Below, piece by piece: positions 11,961-14,121 of a stretch of 14,121 nt of DNA. Positions within the stretch are counted from its first letter, which is position 1. Each line of letters opens with the position of its first letter. This DNA comes from an uncultured Prevotellaceae bacterium (GTDB taxonomy: Bacteria > Bacteroidota > Bacteroidia > Bacteroidales > Bacteroidaceae): contig CALGGJ010000018.1 in assembly GCA_937915745.1 (NCBI GenBank), forward strand, positions 1 to 14,121. Reading direction: 5' to 3'. Under the pieces are notes generated by a model, which made no database searches, was not told where the DNA came from, and worked only from the letters and a program-made list of their open reading frames with translations. Both the position numbers and the translations under genes were made by a program.

Positions 11961-14121
11961 TTATTTTACTAGCACCTTTTTGCCGTTAACAATATTGACG
12001 CCTTTCTGCAATGCGCTTATTTGCTGTCCTTGCAGGTTGAAGATTGCGTTGCTGTTTGCTGCTTTTGCAATTTCGATGTTTTGTATTGCAGTTGCAATTG
12101 CACCAAATCCTAAAGCTTTCACATCGCCTTCTGCTGGCAGGGTGATGTATGCATGTCCGGCTGTTACTGTTGGTTTCACGGCGCCTACGAGATAGAACTT
12201 CACATCACCGTCCTGGTTCTGCAGCACGTATGAACCTTCAGGAGCTGTGGTGTCGGTATAAACACCGGTGAGCAAACCTACGGTAGTAGTACCTTCGCCT
12301 ACACCTGCGCCCTTCACTGTCTCGCTTACTACAGACTCGCTGTAGAGTACTACAGGTGTGTCGGCGTCAATTTCGTCAACTTCTGTCAGCACGAGTTCGG
12401 TGCCGTCAACGTCGTCAACGGTGTAAGCCTCAACGCCTGCAGGCAGTGTTGTAACTGCAAACGGAGCAACGAATGTGGCATACTTGTCGGCTGTTACGGC
12501 CAGTGTAGCTTCGTTGAGTTCGTAGATAAGGTTTACGTTCAGAACGACAGCCTTGTTGTCTTCGGCCGATGTACCTACGAAAAATGCGTACTTGGCTGTG
12601 TAGGTCACTTCGCCTGTGAGGTGTGCACCGCTGTGTCCGCTGTGGCTGCCTGCATAGTATATCTGGTCGGTTTCATCGGTGAAGTCGGCCTTGATGCAGA
12701 ACTGGGTTGCATCGTCGCCCCATGCTGACCAGTCGCCGTCGGCATTGCGCCAGCCGTCGGTTGTTCCAACTTCGTAGCTGAGGTCGAGTGTTCCGTCGCT
12801 TGCCACTGCAACGATTGTAACGTCGTCGATACTTGCTGCACCGAGGGTTGTCAGAATTGCATCTACATCGACGCTGGCTGTCAGGTTCTCATAGCTGAGT
12901 CCGGCTATCGACTTGATATCAACATTCTTGGTGTCGGCCACTATGAGGTCGCTCAGATTCTCGATTGCAGGCTTCGGAGCCTCTTTATAGACAAGGTTCA
13001 CATTGAGGTAGTATGCCTTTGTGTCTTCAGGAGTAGTGCCTGTGTAGAAAGCATATTTGGCAGTGTATGTCACAGCTTCGGTGAGGTGAGTACCACTGTG
13101 ATCTGGGTGTCCGCCAGCCTGGTATATCTGGTCGGTTTCACTGGTGAAGTCGGCCTTGATATAGAATTGTGATGTTGCATTGCCCCATGCTGACCAGTCG
13201 CCGTTTGCATCGCGCCAGCCGTCGGTTGTGTTGGTTTCATAGTCCTCGTCGAGCGATTTGTCTGACTGCACAGAAACAATCGTTACGTCGTCGATGCTTT
13301 CAACGTTGAGAGCTTCGAGTATGTCGCTAAGGTCGATGGTTGCCGTGAGGCCTTCATAATACATGCCTATAGTGGTTTCTATATCCACTTCCTTGGTTCC
13401 AAGTATGGTTGCAAAGTCATCTGTGCTGGATATTGCTGGTATCTCCTTTGCTGTGTATGTCAGTGTCACATCGATAGCTACAGCTTCATTAGCATCGTTA
13501 TAGACTGCATAATGGCAGGTATAGACACATCCGGCATATACGTCGGTCATGTGAGTGCCTCGTGTCTGGTGTCCGCTCACCTTGGCCAGTTTCAGGGTCG
13601 AGCCCGACACCGATGCCTGGCAGCGCCATGTGGCAGTAGTGCCCCATCCGGCCCAGTCGCCAGTGTCGTCGCGCCAGCCCGAAACACCGCCGTCGCTCAG
13701 GTCCTCATCGATGCTGCCATCGGCCATGACACTCACCACGTGTGCATCGTCAATACCGACACCCAGCGTAGCAAGCACCTCTGTAAGGTCGAAGTCCTTA
13801 CTTTGAGCAACGTAACCCGTACCCGATTCGGCAGTAAACTCCACGGTCTTCGTGTCCTTCACCGTGAGAGCCGAAATGTTTTCGATTGCCGGTCTTTCCT
13901 TGGCAGCGTAGGTCAGTTTCACATCGATAGCTACAGCTTCATTGGCATCGCTATAGACTGCATAACGGCAGGTATAGACACATCCGGCATATACGTCGGT
14001 CATGTGTGTGCCACGTGTCTGGTGTCCGCTCACCTTGGCCAGTTTCAGGGTCGTACCCGATATGGTTGCCTGGCAGCGCCATGTGGCAGTAGTGCCCCAT
14101 CCGGCCCAGTCGCCAGTGTCG
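11961..14121 (-). CDS. Large secreted repeat protein (DUF4859-like repeats, C-terminal sorting-like tail), N-terminus off the right edge
   Basis: 719 residues are visible; the frame stays open to the edge at 14121, so the N-terminus and any signal peptide are missing. A GTG at 14033 lies inside a repeat and is not the start. Four repeats of about 151-155 residues run through positions 12520-14121. Each has ...IDDxxxVxVxxDGSxDxxxxxxxTTDGWR-like text, then GDWxxWG, a HxxxGTHxT-type motif and a final strand such as LNVNLVY. This resembles DUF4859, tentatively. After the repeats comes a beta-rich domain (YATFVAPFAVTTLPAGVEAYTV to GHAYITLPAEG, about 12115-12495) seen in many Bacteroidales surface proteins, then the tail AIFNLQGQQISALQKGVNIV...KKVLVK, like short type IX secretion C-terminal signals. 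Likely exported; an adhesive or glycan-related role is only a guess. Confidence 0.85.
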   Translation of the reverse strand, partial: DTGDWAGWGTTATWRCQATISGTTLKLAKVSGHQTRGTHMTDVYAGCVYTCRYAVYSDANEAVAIDVKLTYAAKERPAIENISALTVKDTKTVEFTAESGTGYVAQSKDFDLTEVLATLGVGIDDAHVVSVMADGSIDEDLSDGGVSGWRDDTGDWAGWGTTATWRCQASVSGSTLKLAKVSGHQTRGTHMTDVYAGCVYTCHYAVYNDANEAVAIDVTLTYTAKEIPAISSTDDFATILGTKEVDIETTIGMYYEGLTATIDLSDILEALNVESIDDVTIVSVQSDKSLDEDYETNTTDGWRDANGDWSAWGNATSQFYIKADFTSETDQIYQAGGHPDHSGTHLTEAVTYTAKYAFYTGTTPEDTKAYYLNVNLVYKEAPKPAIENLSDLIVADTKNVDIKSIAGLSYENLTASVDVDAILTTLGAASIDDVTIVAVASDGTLDLSYEVGTTDGWRNADGDWSAWGDDATQFCIKADFTDETDQIYYAGSHSGHSGAHLTGEVTYTAKYAFFVGTSAEDNKAVVLNVNLIYELNEATLAVTADKYATFVAPFAVTTLPAGVEAYTVDDVDGTELVLTEVDEIDADTPVVLYSESVVSETVKGAGVGEGTTTVGLLTGVYTDTTAPEGSYVLQNQDGDVKFYLVGAVKPTVTAGHAYITLPAEGDVKALGFGAIATAIQNIEIAKAANSNAIFNLQGQQISALQKGVNIVNGKKVLVK
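12729..14114 (-). repeat. Long-period tandem repeats within the surface protein gene
   Basis: The GDW codons recur at 14106-14114, 13653-13661, 13194-13202 and 12729-12737, giving periods of 453, 459 and 465 bp. All are multiples of three. The two copies nearest the right edge are nearly identical in DNA around 13495-13661 and 13948-14114, and the other two copies resemble each other more than they resemble the first pair. This shows stepwise duplication with later local exchange. Confidence 0.9.

Noticed and set aside
11949..11961. ATTGTT-A-AACAAT inverted repeat next to the surface protein stop codon
   Set aside because: Short and A/T rich, easily expected by chance; no further support for a function.
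14031..14033. GTG at 14033 as the start of the surface protein
   Set aside because: The frame remains open to the edge and the upstream codons encode the same repeat text (GDWAGWGTTATWRCQA) as the next copy, so the gene simply continues.

Overview
The window looks like a chromosomal segment of a Bacteroidales bacterium. Evidence: two divergent promoters that both fit the Bacteroidetes pattern TTG-N19-TAnnTTTG; a DUF4199 membrane protein abutting a family 2 glycosyltransferase; KdsB of Bacteroides type; a lipoprotein with acidic residues right after its lipid-modified cysteine; and a surface protein with a C-terminal tail of the kind common in Prevotella and Muribaculaceae. A Muribaculaceae-like host is my best guess, on family memory only.

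Layout. Positions 1-1653 (minus strand) hold an operon ruvC > DUF4199 protein > glycosyltransferase, the last cut by the left edge. Positions 1654-2055 are a divergent promoter region carrying three tandem 22-bp repeats. Positions 2056-11570 (plus strand) hold nine co-directional genes: class A penicillin-binding protein, kdsB, Crp/Fnr-type regulator, M3 metallopeptidase, small lipoprotein, dCMP deaminase, S41 (CtpA-type) protease, and 5-formyltetrahydrofolate cyclo-ligase (eight clear family assignments; the lipoprotein is an uncharacterised family). Positions 11571-11783 are a convergent intergenic region with two GC-rich hairpins. Positions 11784-14121 (minus strand) hold a large repetitive surface protein whose N-terminus lies beyond the right edge, followed by a 47-residue small gene.

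Functionally the plus-strand block is envelope and housekeeping work: peptidoglycan synthesis, LPS inner-core sugar activation, periplasmic and cytoplasmic peptide processing, and thymidylate and folate metabolism. The right end is accessory surface biology.

The most interesting non-gene signals are: (1) a similar in-frame insert, encoding NPxxSExxGNPV, in surface-loop positions of two unrelated enzymes (KdsB and the M3 peptidase) 1.7 kb apart; (2) nearly identical 19-bp TAAACGCTAAAnGCTAAAC elements about 20 bp before two consecutive start codons; (3) a 44-bp tandem duplication straddling the stop codon of the peptidase gene and leading into the lipoprotein gene; (4) a 12-bp perfect palindrome ahead of the Crp/Fnr gene; (5) a 110-bp overlap of two unrelated coding regions; (6) mosaic repeats in the surface protein; and (7) the short acidic gene after it. 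No tRNA, rRNA, CRISPR array or insertion sequence was seen.
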